A stretch of 64,000 nucleotides of DNA, from NCBI RefSeq assembly GCF_024166365.1, contig NC_064839.1:33058378-33122377 (forward strand), in the 5' to 3' direction. The stretch's first letter is position 1; the number at the start of each line of letters is the position of its first letter. A program made the position numbers and the translations under genes. Origin of the DNA: Elephas maximus indicus. Lineage: Eukaryota > Chordata > Mammalia > Proboscidea > Elephantidae. The notes under the pieces are model-generated. The model made no database searches, was not told the DNA's origin, and saw only the letters and a list, made by a program, of their open reading frames with translations. Shown piece after piece: positions 10,705 to 21,110 of the stretch.

Positions 10705-10872
10705 TGGAACCCTGGTAGTGTCGTGGTTAAGAGCTATGATTGCTAACCAACAAGTCGGCAGTTCGAATCCACCAGGTGCTCCTGGGAAACCCTAGGCGGC
10801 AGTTCTGCTCTGTCCTATAGCTTGGAAGGAGTCGCAATCGACTCCATGTCAACTCCATTGGTTTGGGTTTAT
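10705..10872 (+). mobile_element. AfroSINE, short form
   Basis: GGAACCCTGGTAGTGTCGTG head, box B GTTCGAATCCACC, then GGAAACCCTAGGCGGCAGTT and a tail with GGTTTGGGTTT. It lacks the AGAAAGACCTGGCGATCT block seen in the longer copies, so it belongs to a shorter subfamily. Confidence 0.85.
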
Positions 10873-11718
10873 ATACATATATATATTTTAACACCTGTTT
10901 TCAGGAATCCCCTCATTCGGGATTCTGTTTGGTGTCTGTCCCCCAATCCACTTCAGACAGTTGGGGCTCCTCAGGGCTGTTCACTGCTGTATCCTGGGCT
11001 TCTAGCCCTGCTGCTGAATGAATGAATGAATGCCTCTTACCCAGCTGGAGAGATCAGGGAAGGCTTCTCTGAGCAAACAATGCTGCACTATGCTCAGTGA
11101 AGAACTGTTAGGTGCTGTGGAGAATGGGGAAGGAGGAGGAGTTAACTGGGTAAGTAGGTGCAGGGAGAGCATCCAGGTGGGGGATGGAGTTAACGTTTAC
11201 AAAGGTCGAGGTTTGTGGTTTGCTCAAGACACTGTAAGGCAGGTGGGTGGGGAGGAACCAGAAAGAAGAGGGCGGCAAAGGGGTACTTTTTTTAGTTTTT
11301 AGTGTCTACACCAATACACTGAGCCAGATGGGAAGCTCCCAAAGTTTTGTGCGTGTGTGTGTGTTTTTTTTTTTTGGGGGGGGGAGTTGGAGTGGGAGCG
11401 ACCCTTTTGGCTGCCAAGAGAGGAAGCTGAGAGACCCCTTAAAGACACTCGCACCCGTCCAGGGAGACAGGAATGCCTTGGGATCTAGCGGTGGCGTGGG
11501 GGTGGAGAGAAAAGGACAGAAATCAGAGAAAGCTTTAGGAGGTGAAGGTGGGTCTTGGTGGCAGATTAAGGATAAAGGGTGAGAGAGGGCAAGGACGACA
11601 GCCAGGTCTCTGGATCGTGGGGGGAGAACAGATGGCGGTGCCTTTCGCAGAGGCCCAGGCGCCACGAGAATGTCACGGGCTAGGTCTTGGTCACACCGAA
11701 CTCCAGACGCCCTGGAAA

Positions 11719-11720
<2 letters not shown>
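10873..11720. other. region before the CMTM3 CpG island
   Basis: No exon recognised. Contains a poly-T/poly-G stretch (about 11365-11384). G-rich toward the CpG island. Confidence 0.35.

Positions 11721-11801
<81 letters not shown>
11721..11801 (+). repeat. (TG)n-(AG)n microsatellite
   Basis: About 60 bases of alternating TG with one interruption (GTGGTGTG near 11768), then about 20 bases of AG. Roughly 0.6-0.7 kb before the CMTM3 start codon. On either strand it creates meaningless open frames of Cys-Val or Thr-His repeats. Confidence 0.95.
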
Positions 11802-11802
<1 letters not shown>

Positions 11803-12139
11803 GTGCGGGGGGCTGGGACCCCGAGGTGTACGTCTGGTAGCAGCCCCACCAGCATGGAAAGGGTGGGAGTCGAGGACCAAATCGAGGGGCTGCCAACACT
11901 GAGGCCCGAGAGGATGGGAGGGGTGGCCGAGGAGGTCGTAGGGAAACTCCCCGCCGAGAGAGGGAGGGGAGGGGTGGGCCAAAGCCTTGGGAGGACGAGG
12001 GGGAGGTCTTTGTTGTTTAGAGGCCTAGGTTCCTGGGTCGCGGACACGCGCATGGGCAGGAAGTCAGACTCGAGACAGCTAGTGTAGACAAACCTTCCGG
12101 GCAGGGAGAGATGGGTGGGAGCTTGGACGGGGTGTTCGA

Positions 12140-13360
12140 GGAGGGGATAATAAGAAGGGATTGAACCGCCAAGTCAGGGGTGCGGGGAGACTGCGGGATC
12201 CGAGGAGGCCCCAGGCCCGAGGCCGGGCCTGCCCAGCACCCGCCGGAGCAGCCGGGGTCAGAGGGGAGGTGGCCCGGGGCGGGCCGCGGGCGGGGCGCCG
12301 GGGCCTGCGCCCCTCGCGGCGAGGCTCGCCTCTTCTTCTGCTGCACAGGCTCAGTTTCCGCTTCCCTCCCAAAGCGGGGTGAGAGGGAGGGCGGCCGAAC
12401 CCTGGCCCCTGCCGCCGCCGCCATGTGGCCCCCAGACCCCGATCCGGACCCCGAGCCCGCGGGCCGCTCTCGGCCCAGCCCGGCCGCCGCCGGGCTGCGC
12501 GCCCTCCTGCCGGCTCGCGCCTTCCTCTGCTCGCGCAAAGGCTGCCTCCTGCTGGCCGAGTCGGTGAGTGCGGCGGGGGCCCTGCCAGGAGGAGCGCGGC
12601 CTCGGGGAAGCCACCTGGGACCCTCCCCCGCCGACTCCCTCGGCTGCGCCGTGCTCCTTTCTCAAGTTGAGGTAGAGGTGGGGTTGGGGTCCGGGTGGGG
12701 GTGCCGCGGTCCGAGCACCCTGCGTCCCAGCGCCCGGCTCGGCCGACTCCTCTTCAGAGCCCTCGAAGTTGGAGAAACTTCCCCGAGTTTCGGACGTGTT
12801 CACTGAGGCTCAGAAAGCCAGGCAGTGGCGAGGCGGGGCCCGAACTCAAAACTTCCCGCACTTCTGGAGCCCGCGTGTCACAGGTTGGGGGGCCGTAGGA
12901 AAGCCCGGCTGGAACCGGCAGGGGGATCGGTTCCCGCCACCGACGCGATGTGACTGTCTGGGCCTCGGGGCCGGGCTGCGTCTCCGGCATCGCCTGGCCT
13001 CAACAGTGGCGCCCTGCTCCGCGAGCCCTCCGCCACCCCCTGGGTGGGCCCCGGGGTGAATCAGCGCGCTCGGCTCTCCAAGAGCCGGGGTGGGGTCCAC
13101 TTTCCTGGGCGCCGGGAGCACCGGTCCGGAGCTGCGGGGCAGAGGCTGCGGAGCCTCAAGGGCGGGAGGTCAGAGAGAAGCCCTGCTAGCTGGGGGCGGG
13201 GGGCTGTGTAGAGTGGGAAGGGGTTCCCGGGGATTGGGCAAGGCCTGGCCGCTCTGCTGGGGGCGCCAGGCACCCCCGCGGCTGCAGTGGGGCGGGGGCG
13301 GGCCTCAGCGAGTGACTTCATTCCCCCTCCTCCGCTCCCTCGCCCCGCCCCGCTGAGCTC
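12140..13360 (+). promoter_or_regulatory. CMTM3: CpG island at CMTM3 start
   Basis: GC-rich stretch with many CG dinucleotides and GC boxes (GGGCGGGGCGCCGGGG near 12288; GGGGCGGGGGCGGG near 13289). It surrounds the first coding exon and continues into intron 1. No TATA box is evident, as usual for broadly expressed CpG-island promoters. The exact transcription start cannot be read from the sequence. Confidence 0.8.
12423..12563 (+). CDS. CMTM3: CMTM3 coding exon 1
   Basis: 47 codons, from ATG to Ser-47 in LLLAES. Donor TCG|GTGAGT. Encodes the Asp-Pro-rich cytoplasmic N terminus (three DP pairs) and the start of membrane segment 1. Ends in phase 0. Confidence 0.95.
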
Positions 13361-16300
13361 CTTCCCTCTCTCCCCCACCCCGGCCTTCTGGCCGCCTTTG
13401 TCCTTCCTACAGTACGGAAAGCTCCCTCACTGTCTGCCTGTGGGGTGGGGGTTGGCGCTGGGCCTGCAGGGACGGAGGAGGAAGATGAGAGGTGAGCACT
13501 GGGCGGCCACTGGTTACTTAAATCCCCCAGCACCTTGACAGTACCTGCCCTGATCCCACTTCGTAGAGAGCTGAGGTCTAGGGGGTTTGACCGGGAGACC
13601 AGTTGAGGGTCCGAGTGAGAGCCAGGCCAAGAGAGGGGGGAGGAGGATTCTGCCCCCAACCTCTTGACTGTACCTCCCAGGGTGGATGACAGGAAGCCAT
13701 CCCACAACCAACCTCTCTCTTCTGCCCCTGGAGTCAGCTAGCACTTGTCCAACTTCCAGGTGAAGGGCCAGGGCCCCAGGACTCAGCCTGAACTCTGAGA
13801 GACTTCTTGGCTGGCCACCTCAAACCCACCTAGGAGACTGACGGGGCCACTTGTGGGGAGAAACCTAGAATCTACTGTCTACTGAGTGGACCCCAGACTC
13901 CCCCCAGAACCTCCCATGGGTGGAGAGGGTGCTGGCCAGAGCACAGAGCAGGCCCTTGGCCTGGGGTGGGGAGAGGGACAGGGATCTATATCTAGGAGGA
14001 TGAGGAAGGAGGGGAGGAAGTGTGAGGCGGGGGCACTCAGAACAAGGGGAGCTGTCCTGGTCACTCCTGCCTCCCTGCCTGGTCATCTCCCCAGCCCCCA
14101 CCACCACGCAAGTTGGGAGGCTGACATGGACAGGAAGGGGAAGGAAGTAGCCAGCAGGAATCAGGAAATGAGGAAACAGGAATTGAGAGAGGGGGATCTT
14201 CAGAATCAGGCTGGTGGGGGTGAGGGGACAGGAAGAGGAGGGACACAAGAACAGCCCTGGGCACAGGACGTAGTAGTCAGCCCCTCTCTGGGCCTTAGTT
14301 TCCCATTTGTCCAAAGAGGGCCCAGCTACCCCCATGGGTGTGTTCAGGGCAGAGGAGGGGTGCCCTGGAGGTTCCCTGGCATTCCTGAAGCTCATTGTCT
14401 TTGGGCATCTGAGTGTCCCTACAGGGCCTTTGAGCCAAGGTGGTGTCCACCTCTTCCACTGCTTGCACAGGCTCTGGGCTCCACTCCGAGCACCTCAGCT
14501 AAGGATGTGCTCACAGCCAGCCACAGTGACAGAAACCAGAAAGATGAAAACCTCCCCCAGCACCCCCAGGGCAGTGTCGCTTAAGAAGTCCAGCTGTGGG
14601 GTCAGCCATCCCACGGTTCAAATTCTGGTGCCCCTCTGAGCAAAGCACATCACTCTTCTGAACCTCAGTCTTCTCATCTATAAAGTGGAGCTGTGAGCCA
14701 CACCTGGCGCATGGGTGGTTGTGAGGATCAGACCCTCAGCAGGCACTGGGCACAGAGGAACCCGTCATCTTGGCCTGCCCTGCACTGCATACCTGCAGAA
14801 CTACCTGGGTGCCTTAGCGCTCTCCAGCATCAGTTGCTTCCACCTTCCCAGTGCTGTGGACAAGGCTGCAGCGGACATTTTGATTCTTGTAGTTCCTTCT
14901 GCCCCTTGTGAATTATTTTCTTGGAATAAATTCCCAGATGTGGAATTCCTGCCTCAAAGGGTAGTGTACCCTAAAGGGTAAAGTATTTTTCACAAAGGTC
15001 GGATGAATGATGAAGCAGGGCCGAGGTGTCTGTAGAGTGCATCTTCTGGATGTTTTGTCCTATTCGAATGAAAATTGTCAAATATACAAACGTGGAAGAT
15101 TTATACCATTAACACCCATATACCTACCACGGAAAATGGTACAGTTGTTTACCACTTGCCACTGGGCCAACCCTGACTCATGGTGACCCCATGTCTATCA
15201 GAGTAGAACTGTGCTCCCCAGGGTTTTCAGTGGTTGATTTTTCAGAAGTAGATCACCAGGCCTTTCTTCCGAGGCACCTCTGGGTAGACTGCAACCAACG
15301 TTTTGGTTAGCTGCCATGCTCATTTTTCCCACCAGGGACTCCTGTGTTTAACACTGTTCTATTTTTGCTTTATCCCATATGTATCCATCTGTCACCCCAA
15401 TCCATTTTATTTTTTGATGCAAAGTAAGTGGCAGACATCAGTACATTTCAACTCTAACCACTTCAAGGTGTATGTCATTAACTAAAAGTTCAGCTTTGAT
15501 TGTTTCTTTTTAAGGTAAAATTTACATCCATGAAAAGCACAAATCTTAGGTGTTGGGTGTTATTTTTGAAGCTGGTTCCTATTTCGTTGGATCCCTTGGG
15601 CCTGCTTAGCTTTGATTTGCCCCTGCTGGGCACCGCTGGTCGCTATGAGTCGGAATCGACTGGATGGCACTGGGTTTGATTTTGGTTTGTTTTGGGGCAC
15701 CACTGGGTTGGGTAGTTTCTGCCACATGCTGGGGTGAGGGGTGGGAGATTGAGGCTTCCTGATTGGGTCCTTGCAGGGAGCTATAATGGGGTCAGGACTC
15801 AGCCAACTCCAGAAGTGCTGGGGGCATCCTGGATCCCATGTTGTTGTTAAGTGCGGCTGAGTCAATCTCAACACATAGCGACCTCATGTGACACAGTAGA
15901 GCTGCCCCATAGGGTTTCCAAGGCTGTAATCTTTACGGGAGCAGATCACCAGGTCTTTCTCCCATGGAGCTGCTGCTAGGTAGGTTCAAACCGCCAGTCT
16001 TTTGGTTAGCAGCGAAGTGCTTAACCATTGCGTTACCAGGGCTCTTTGGGCCTCATAACTGGGTGGACATCCTGACTCTGCCACTCACCAACTGTGGGAC
16101 TTGGGGCAGGTCGCTTTCCATGATGGAGCCTCAGTTTCCTCCTCTATTCCTTCCCGCAGGATCTCTGAGCACTTGGCAAGGGGCCCTGAAAATGCTCTGA
16201 CTTCTGTCCTATACACCCCCCCTCCCAGGGTCTCTCGTTCATCGCCTTTGTCTCCTATGTGGCGTCCTTGGCATCCACCTTCTTCACGGCACCCCTGCTG

Positions 16301-19300
16301 GAATTCCTGCTGGCCCTCTTCTTCCTCTTTGCTGATGCCATGCAGCTGAATGACAAGTGGCAAGGCTTGTGCTGGCCCATGATGGTGAGAGCTGGGGCCT
16401 CGAGAGGCAGGGGCTGGCTGCCCAGCCCATGAGCAGTGGCCAGAGGAGGAAGCCAGAGTGCGTTTTGTTCCCTTTCAGCACAGACCCTTTCTTCAACGCA
16501 TTGAAGGGGCTGTTTGCAGTTGGTTAGAGCCAGGTGGAGAGACGTGGCTTCACACAATCCAGGTCCCACCACTCAGCATCCATGTGACCTGGAGCAGGTG
16601 GTTGTACTTCCCCAGCCTCCAGCGAGGTGGGAACTCAGAGACGGGCCCTCTGCCCTTGGCCACCAGGTGGCGCTACTGCTCCCAACTGGGCCTGCAAGGA
16701 ATGAGCCTCAGCCGCAGGAATTCAAGCCATTTCCACATGGGCTAGGCGGGTTAACTGAGGACTTGCAGGGATTTCCCGGCCCTCAGCCATCTGGCAGCCC
16801 TGGCCTCCTTTTATCACCTGGGACGGCCCAGAGCCTGGCCGGTGGACTTTGCTGAATGAAATGAGGCACAGAGAAGGAAGAGCAAAAGTGGGTGAACCCT
16901 GGTCTCCTGACTTCACATCCAGCGTTCTCCCGCCTGCCTGAGGAGGGCTCCACCTTCTGGCCCATTTAGGGATGGGCAAGCAGAAGCCCCAACATAAATG
17001 GATCTGCTACGAGTGCCCCACTGGCGAGCCAGAAAGGAGCACGTGGTGGGTTCCGACCCCTGCCTCCCCGCTGAGTGGGGAGATCTGCATTCAGGTCAAG
17101 CCATAGGTCAAGCCAGACACTGCAGACTGGAAACCATTCCCTGTTGGGGACGGGCCCAAATGGACCAGGGGCAGGACAGCCTCAGCTGCTGGCAGCCAGC
17201 AGAACAACAGGACTAAGACCAGAGGCAGCCGGGTAGGAGCAGGCACGGGAGGAGCATCAGGGAGTGCAGGAGGGGCCCAGGTAGGGTAGGAACCCATGGA
17301 TGCTGGGCCTGTAGGCCAGATGTATGACCAGGCCACCGCGCTCATGCTCCTCTGGGAACAGTGGGGTTCCAGCCCCGCTCCTGCCACCAAGTGCCCTTCT
17401 GAGCCCCTCTCCCCTGCCTTGGCTCCCAGCCGGCCCCCATGTGGCATCCTCCTTTCTCCCCAGGACTTCCTTCGCTGTGTCACGGCGGCCCTCATCTACT
17501 TTGCCATCTCCATCACGACCGTCACCAAATACTCTGATGGGGCTTCCAGAGCAGCCGGTGTAAGTAGCTGCCCTACGTCTGGGAGGGGTGTACCCAGTAA
17601 GGCCTCCCTCAAACTCACCACTCTCTGCAGCCCAGGTACCTCTGTGTACCCTCACTTGGTGTGGAACCTGGGCACATTCTTTCCCTGCTTGGGCCCCACT
17701 TTCTCATCTCTAACGCAGACCTCAGCTATTCCAGAGATTCACCCTGCTGGACCTGGGTTTTGAAAGGCTGCTTGCCAAACCGAATGAACACTTAATTTTC
17801 TCATTTATCACTAAATCGGGGGTCTGTGCCCACCAAGCCAAGCTATATACCCAAGCAGATAAGTGGGCTGTACAGCTGGGGCGGCAACTCCTCATTCTCG
17901 CCCTCCCCACTCCCAGCCTCCCGGACCAGGGGCTCCTAGCTCCTGATGATGTGCCCTATCCACTTGTGCCCACATCCTGGTTACCACCCTGTCAACTGTG
18001 CCCCACAGGTGTTTGGCTTCTTTGCCACCATCGTGTTCGCAATTGACTTCTACTTGATCTTCAATGAGGTAGCCAAATTCCTCAAACAAGGGGACTCCAC
18101 AGACGACACGCAGGCAGGGACCAGATGCTCCCTCCCAAAGTGGCCAAAGGAAGAAGGTGACAAAGCAGTAGGTGGGTAGCTGCTCTGAAACCCGGAACCC
18201 AGCTGATCACATCGGAGGCTGTTGCTGCTGCAGCCAGCCCTCCCTTGGCACTGGGCTAGCGGAGGTTGGGGTAGGAGCATTTCCTAACCCTCCCCCACCC
18301 CCCCTGCCAGCAGGAAGTGTTTTTTCGGCCCAGTTCTCCTGTCCTTTCAAGTGTCACTGATTGTAAAACCAGTCCCCTGGGGGCGCACAGGCTCCCCAGG
18401 GCCTCAGCCTTTCCAGAAAGGGTGAGCTGAGGGCATACCCCATCCCCACCCAGCAGGGCTCATCGCCTCCTCGGTGAAAACTTCTCCTATGAGCCTGGGG
18501 GCTGTCCGTGCACAACAGTCCGTACTCCTGCCTCCAGGGGTCACCTGTCCACCACACCAGCTCTCCCTGCAGTCTCCCAGCCCAGGGGCTCAAAAGCCAG
18601 AGAACCACGAGCACCCAGCCAAACACAGGCAAGCTCAGGCTTGTTTCGTTTTTTACTTCCAAGGAGTACAGCCTTCTGGCCCCTCAAGCTCCCTTTCACC
18701 AGCTCAGAATGGCTGCCATGCGTGCCCGTTAACTTATTTAAACAAAACCAGAGTTGAAAGTTGGGTGGCTGGCTTTTTAGCCTATGACAGCACAGCACAT
18801 CCTCGGGTGTTTTGCCCTGCACAGGCGGGGCATGTGGCGTGGACTCTCAAAGGGGGATCAGGAGGGACCACAGCGGGTTTGGAGGTTCTGGTGCCCCTCA
18901 GGCTTTCCATAGGTACAGCCCAGGGGCTCCTGCCTAGAGAGACCACCAGGGGAGGTCCCCACCCCAAAGGGCAGGAGGAGCAGAGCAGGTGGAGGCTGAA
19001 AGGGAGAACAGAAGCTGACCTGGGACAGAGGACCTGGCTTCTCGCCTCTGTAACCTACTGGCCATTTCTCTTTCCCACTCCCCTCACGACCCCCAAGAGG
19101 GCCCTGAATGTCTAGGGAGCTGCCACTGTTAGCCAGCAGCTCGGAGACCTCAGGGGGCTCCCTGCAACTGTACCAAACTCACCCAGGCCAGTGTCCCCTG
19201 CTCTTTCCTGGGCCCTTGTGTCAGCAGGTTTCACCTGACACCCACTGGGACTGCCCTGGGCTGGGCACTAGGGATCTGCCAATGGGCAAGGCTGGGCCAC

Positions 19301-21110
19301 CTGCCCTCGGGGAGCATACAGCCCAGGCAGGAGTTAGAACCAGAAGCAGAAAGTGGTTGTGTACACCGCGGGATGTATGTCCAGACAGACTTAGGCGAAA
19401 GCCTCCCAGATGGGTTGGAAATTACAACAGCAAAATGGGAGTGAATAGTGGTGCCAGCCTGGCCGGAGGCTGGTGGAGGTGACCAGAGCTTGGTGTCGAT
19501 GGAGGTGCAGGAACGTGCACAGAAGAAATGGGGCAGGTGGAGGGAGAACAACTGATTATAAAGAGCAGTCCAGGTGAGGTGCTTCTCTGGAACAGGTGGA
19601 GGTGCCCCTGGGCAAGGGCCAGCGGTAACACATGGTGGGATAGGTAAACTAGGGCAGCACAAAGGCCCTGTGAGGAGTTGGGACCATTCCCATGGGATAC
19701 CTGTTGCCCAGGACCCAGCCAGGTAGTTTTTGAACGAGCGGTCTCCTACAGCTGGCTTCTGGGTCTACAGGGATCTGCAAAGCGCAGAAACCATTCCTCT
19801 GCCAAAAATGGGTGACGCTCACCTTGCCCTGTACTGCAGCAAATATTAGGTTAAATGTCCCCAGGCATTTTCTTTAGGCCTTTGCAACCTGCTACCAATT
19901 GTCTAGGAGTCCTGGTGGCACAGTGGTTCAATGCTCAGGTGCTAACCAAAAGGTCAGCAGTTCAAACCCACCCAGTGGCTCTGTGGGAGAAAAGACCTGG
20001 TGATCTAGTTCTGCAAAGGTTACAGCCTAAGAAACCCTATGGGGCAGTTCTACCCTGTCATACACAGTCGCTATGAGTTGGAGCAGACTCGATGCACACA
20101 ACAACCAGATGTGTGCTACAAGGGCTTCCAGACAACCATCCCAATGAACAAGTAGTAAATGTGGACGGAGACATGTATTTGAATTTTTGGGGTTTCTTAA
20201 CATTTGGAGACTTTCATGTATATAACAGTCTCTGGTGATAAATTATTCCTGGCTTATGTAGTAGAACTGAATGTATCAAAATCTCATCAGGCTAGTCATT
20301 GGTACAGGGGCAAGGGGAGGAATCAGGGTTTGGGAGGCTTCTCCTAGCTGCCCCACCAGCCCCTGCCCCACGCTCTGGGGAGCCAGCAACACATGAGGGC
20401 AGATAGGGTTCTCAGAGCCAGGAGGCCAAGGAGAGGGGGTGATCATCAGAAAATGGTACCTGAGGCCAGGGTGGGGGATTAGTGACTTGGGTGGCTTCCC
20501 TTCCTGGGGCTGGGGGTTCTGACGAATCTCCAGAATAGCCTTCAGTGCAGGGATTTCAGGAACCCCTGAGTTGTACCTCACAGACAGACCCATAACATTA
20601 TAAAATTGTTTCTGGTCACAATCTAAAAATAAAGACGGGAAGGGGATTGAAACTATAAAATGGCTAAAAAGAGGCTTTTGGATTTTTCCATGTATTCTAA
20701 TTTTTTGGACAATAGCTGTCCCCAAAGTGTAGGCCCATCTTGTCCCACCAACATGGGGGGAGAGGTAGGGTCAAGATGCAGCTGTGAAGCCCTGAACCCC
20801 CCCTCCCTGGGGAGACTTGTGGGGGCATCCAGGCTTCAGTTGGGTGGATGCATGACCCCCTCACCTCCACACACTTGGCGGTGAAAGGAGCTGCCTGTGG
20901 AGGGTCCCAGGCACGGGGCTTGGCACAGCCGAGTAGCTGCCCTCTTGCCAAGCAGTTGGCTCTGGGTGAGGCCTGAGCCCAGGGTGCCTGCCAACAACCT
21001 GCTCTCTGCTTCCCTAGAGGCCATTCCAGGCACCACTGCCCTGGGAACTCCGACCAAGCATCCTCTCTGCTTTCCTTTCAGAAGAGGACTCTGACTCTGA
21101 CTCTGACTGA
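12423..21110 (+). CDS. CMTM3: CMTM3, CKLF-like MARVEL domain protein 3 (complete, five coding exons)
   Basis: Joined from exons 12423-12563, 16229-16384, 17464-17559, 18009-18156 and 21082-21110; every junction has AG/GT borders and the frame stays open for 189 residues. It begins MWPPDPDPDPEPAG, as in known CMTM3, and ends in the acidic tail SDSDSD. Four membrane segments form a MARVEL domain: about 41-60, 69-88, 100-119 and 132-152. Known family role: vesicle and endosome protein linked to EGFR turnover and VE-cadherin endocytosis, reported as tumour-suppressive. The ATG sits in the strong context GCCGCCGCCATGT. The cytoplasmic tail is nine residues longer than in human because the exon 4 donor is farther downstream. 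The neighbour CMTM4 is convergent, as in human. Confidence 0.95.
13361..14574 (+). other. CMTM3 intron 1, unassigned part
   Basis: GC-rich near the CpG island, then ordinary intron. Contains a 232-codon open frame (13886-14584) with no family-like features. It is G/A-rich and I judge it non-coding. Confidence 0.4.
14575..14745 (+). repeat. MIR
   Basis: CACGGTTCAAATTCTGGTGC, then CTGAACCTCAGTCTTCTCAT and GGTTGTGAGGATCAGA: the central and 3' MIR pattern, diverged. In CMTM3 intron 1. Confidence 0.6.
14870..14985 (-). mobile_element. old L1M 3' fragment
   Basis: TGGAATAAATTCCCAGATGT and GGAATTCCTGCCTCAAAGGG match the pattern of antisense old L1 3' regions. In CMTM3 intron 1. Confidence 0.5.
15145..15345 (-). 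mobile_element. AfroSINE, minus strand
   Basis: CCCTGACTCATGGTGACCCC, AGATCACCAGGCCTTTCTTC and the reversed head CCACCAGGGACTCCTG. Diverged copy in CMTM3 intron 1. Confidence 0.8.
15636..15690 (+). mobile_element. AfroSINE tail fragment
   Basis: GGTCGCTATGAGTCGGAATC then GACTGGATGGCACTGGGTTT. Only the 3' end is present, but it is very close to consensus. In CMTM3 intron 1. Confidence 0.8.
15840..16045 (-). mobile_element. AfroSINE, minus strand
   Basis: Well preserved: GAGCTGCCCCATAGGGTTTC, CCAAGGCTGTAATCTTTACG, reversed head TTAACCATTGCGTTACCAGG. Ends about 180 bases before CMTM3 exon 2. Confidence 0.88.
16050..16150 (+). repeat. MIR fragment
   Basis: CTGACTCTGCCACTCACCAA, GGACTTGGGGCAGGTCGCTT and GCCTCAGTTTCCTCCTCT are the MIR core. 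It lies just before CMTM3 exon 2. Confidence 0.7.
16229..16384 (+). CDS. CMTM3: CMTM3 coding exon 2
   Basis: 52 codons, GLSFIAF to GLCWPMM. Acceptor CCTCCCAG|GGT, donor ATG|GTGAGA. Carries the rest of membrane segment 1, segment 2 (PLLEFLLALFFLFADAMQL) and the conserved NDKWQGLCWP loop of CMTM3. Confidence 0.95.
16505..16625 (+). repeat. MIR fragment
   Basis: CCAGGTCCCACCACTCAGCA and CATGTGACCTGGAGCAGGTG follow the MIR core. In CMTM3 intron 2. Confidence 0.5.
17464..17559 (+). CDS. CMTM3: CMTM3 coding exon 3
   Basis: 32 codons, DFLRCV to SRAAG. Acceptor CCCCAG|GAC, donor GGT|GTAAGT. Encodes membrane segment 3 and the KYSDGAS loop. Confidence 0.95.
17631..17720 (+). repeat. MIR-like fragment
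   Basis: GAACCTGGGCACATTCTTTC and CCACTTTCTCATCTCTAACG resemble the MIR core, weakly. In CMTM3 intron 3. Confidence 0.4.
18009..18156 (+). CDS. CMTM3: CMTM3 coding exon 4
   Basis: 49 codons plus one base. Acceptor CCCACAG|GTG; membrane segment 4 (VFGFFATIVFAIDFYLIF), then FLKQGDS. After this point the sequence departs from the human tail: QAGTRCSLPKWP is inserted before the acidic KEE. The donor GAAGAAG|GTGACA at 18157 gives the phase-1 junction that the last exon needs. Without splicing the frame would stop at 18177-18179 after GDKAVGG. Confidence 0.8.
18180..19905 (+). other. CMTM3 intron 4, unassigned part
   Basis: A 213-codon open frame at 18474-19115 and several shorter ones occur, but none has a domain or a human CMTM3 counterpart. 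No repeat named. Ordinary intron. Confidence 0.4.
19906..20106 (+). mobile_element. AfroSINE
   Basis: AGTCCTGGTGGCACAGTGGT head, AGAAAAGACCTGGTGATCTA, AACCCTATGGGGCAGTTCTA, tail ACACAACAACC. In CMTM3 intron 4. It is the last AfroSINE before an 11-kb stretch that has none. Confidence 0.9.
20107..21081 (+). other. CMTM3 intron 4, end part
   Basis: No exon or repeat recognised before the acceptor at 21080-21081. Confidence 0.4.
21082..21110 (+). CDS. CMTM3: CMTM3 coding exon 5 (acidic tail and stop)
   Basis: Acceptor TTTCCTTTCAG|AAG. With the one base from exon 4 it encodes EEDSDSDSD and TGA. The Ser-Asp repeat end is a hallmark of CMTM3. Confidence 0.93.

Noticed and set aside
11306-12087. 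Overlapping open frames of 100-197 codons rich in Cys-Val or Thr-His
   Set aside because: They are translations of the TG/AG microsatellite and GC-rich promoter DNA; no start context, splice sites or family similarity.
12180-12806. 208-codon open frame over CMTM3 exon 1
   Set aside because: It reads through the exon 1 donor into intron 1. The true start is the ATG at 12423, and the exon ends at 12563.
13886-14584. 232-codon open frame in CMTM3 intron 1
   Set aside because: Purine-rich intron DNA with overlapping frames on the other strand and no recognisable domain.
18474-19115. 213-codon open frame in CMTM3 intron 4
   Set aside because: No domain and no counterpart in known CMTM3; high GC makes long chance frames likely.
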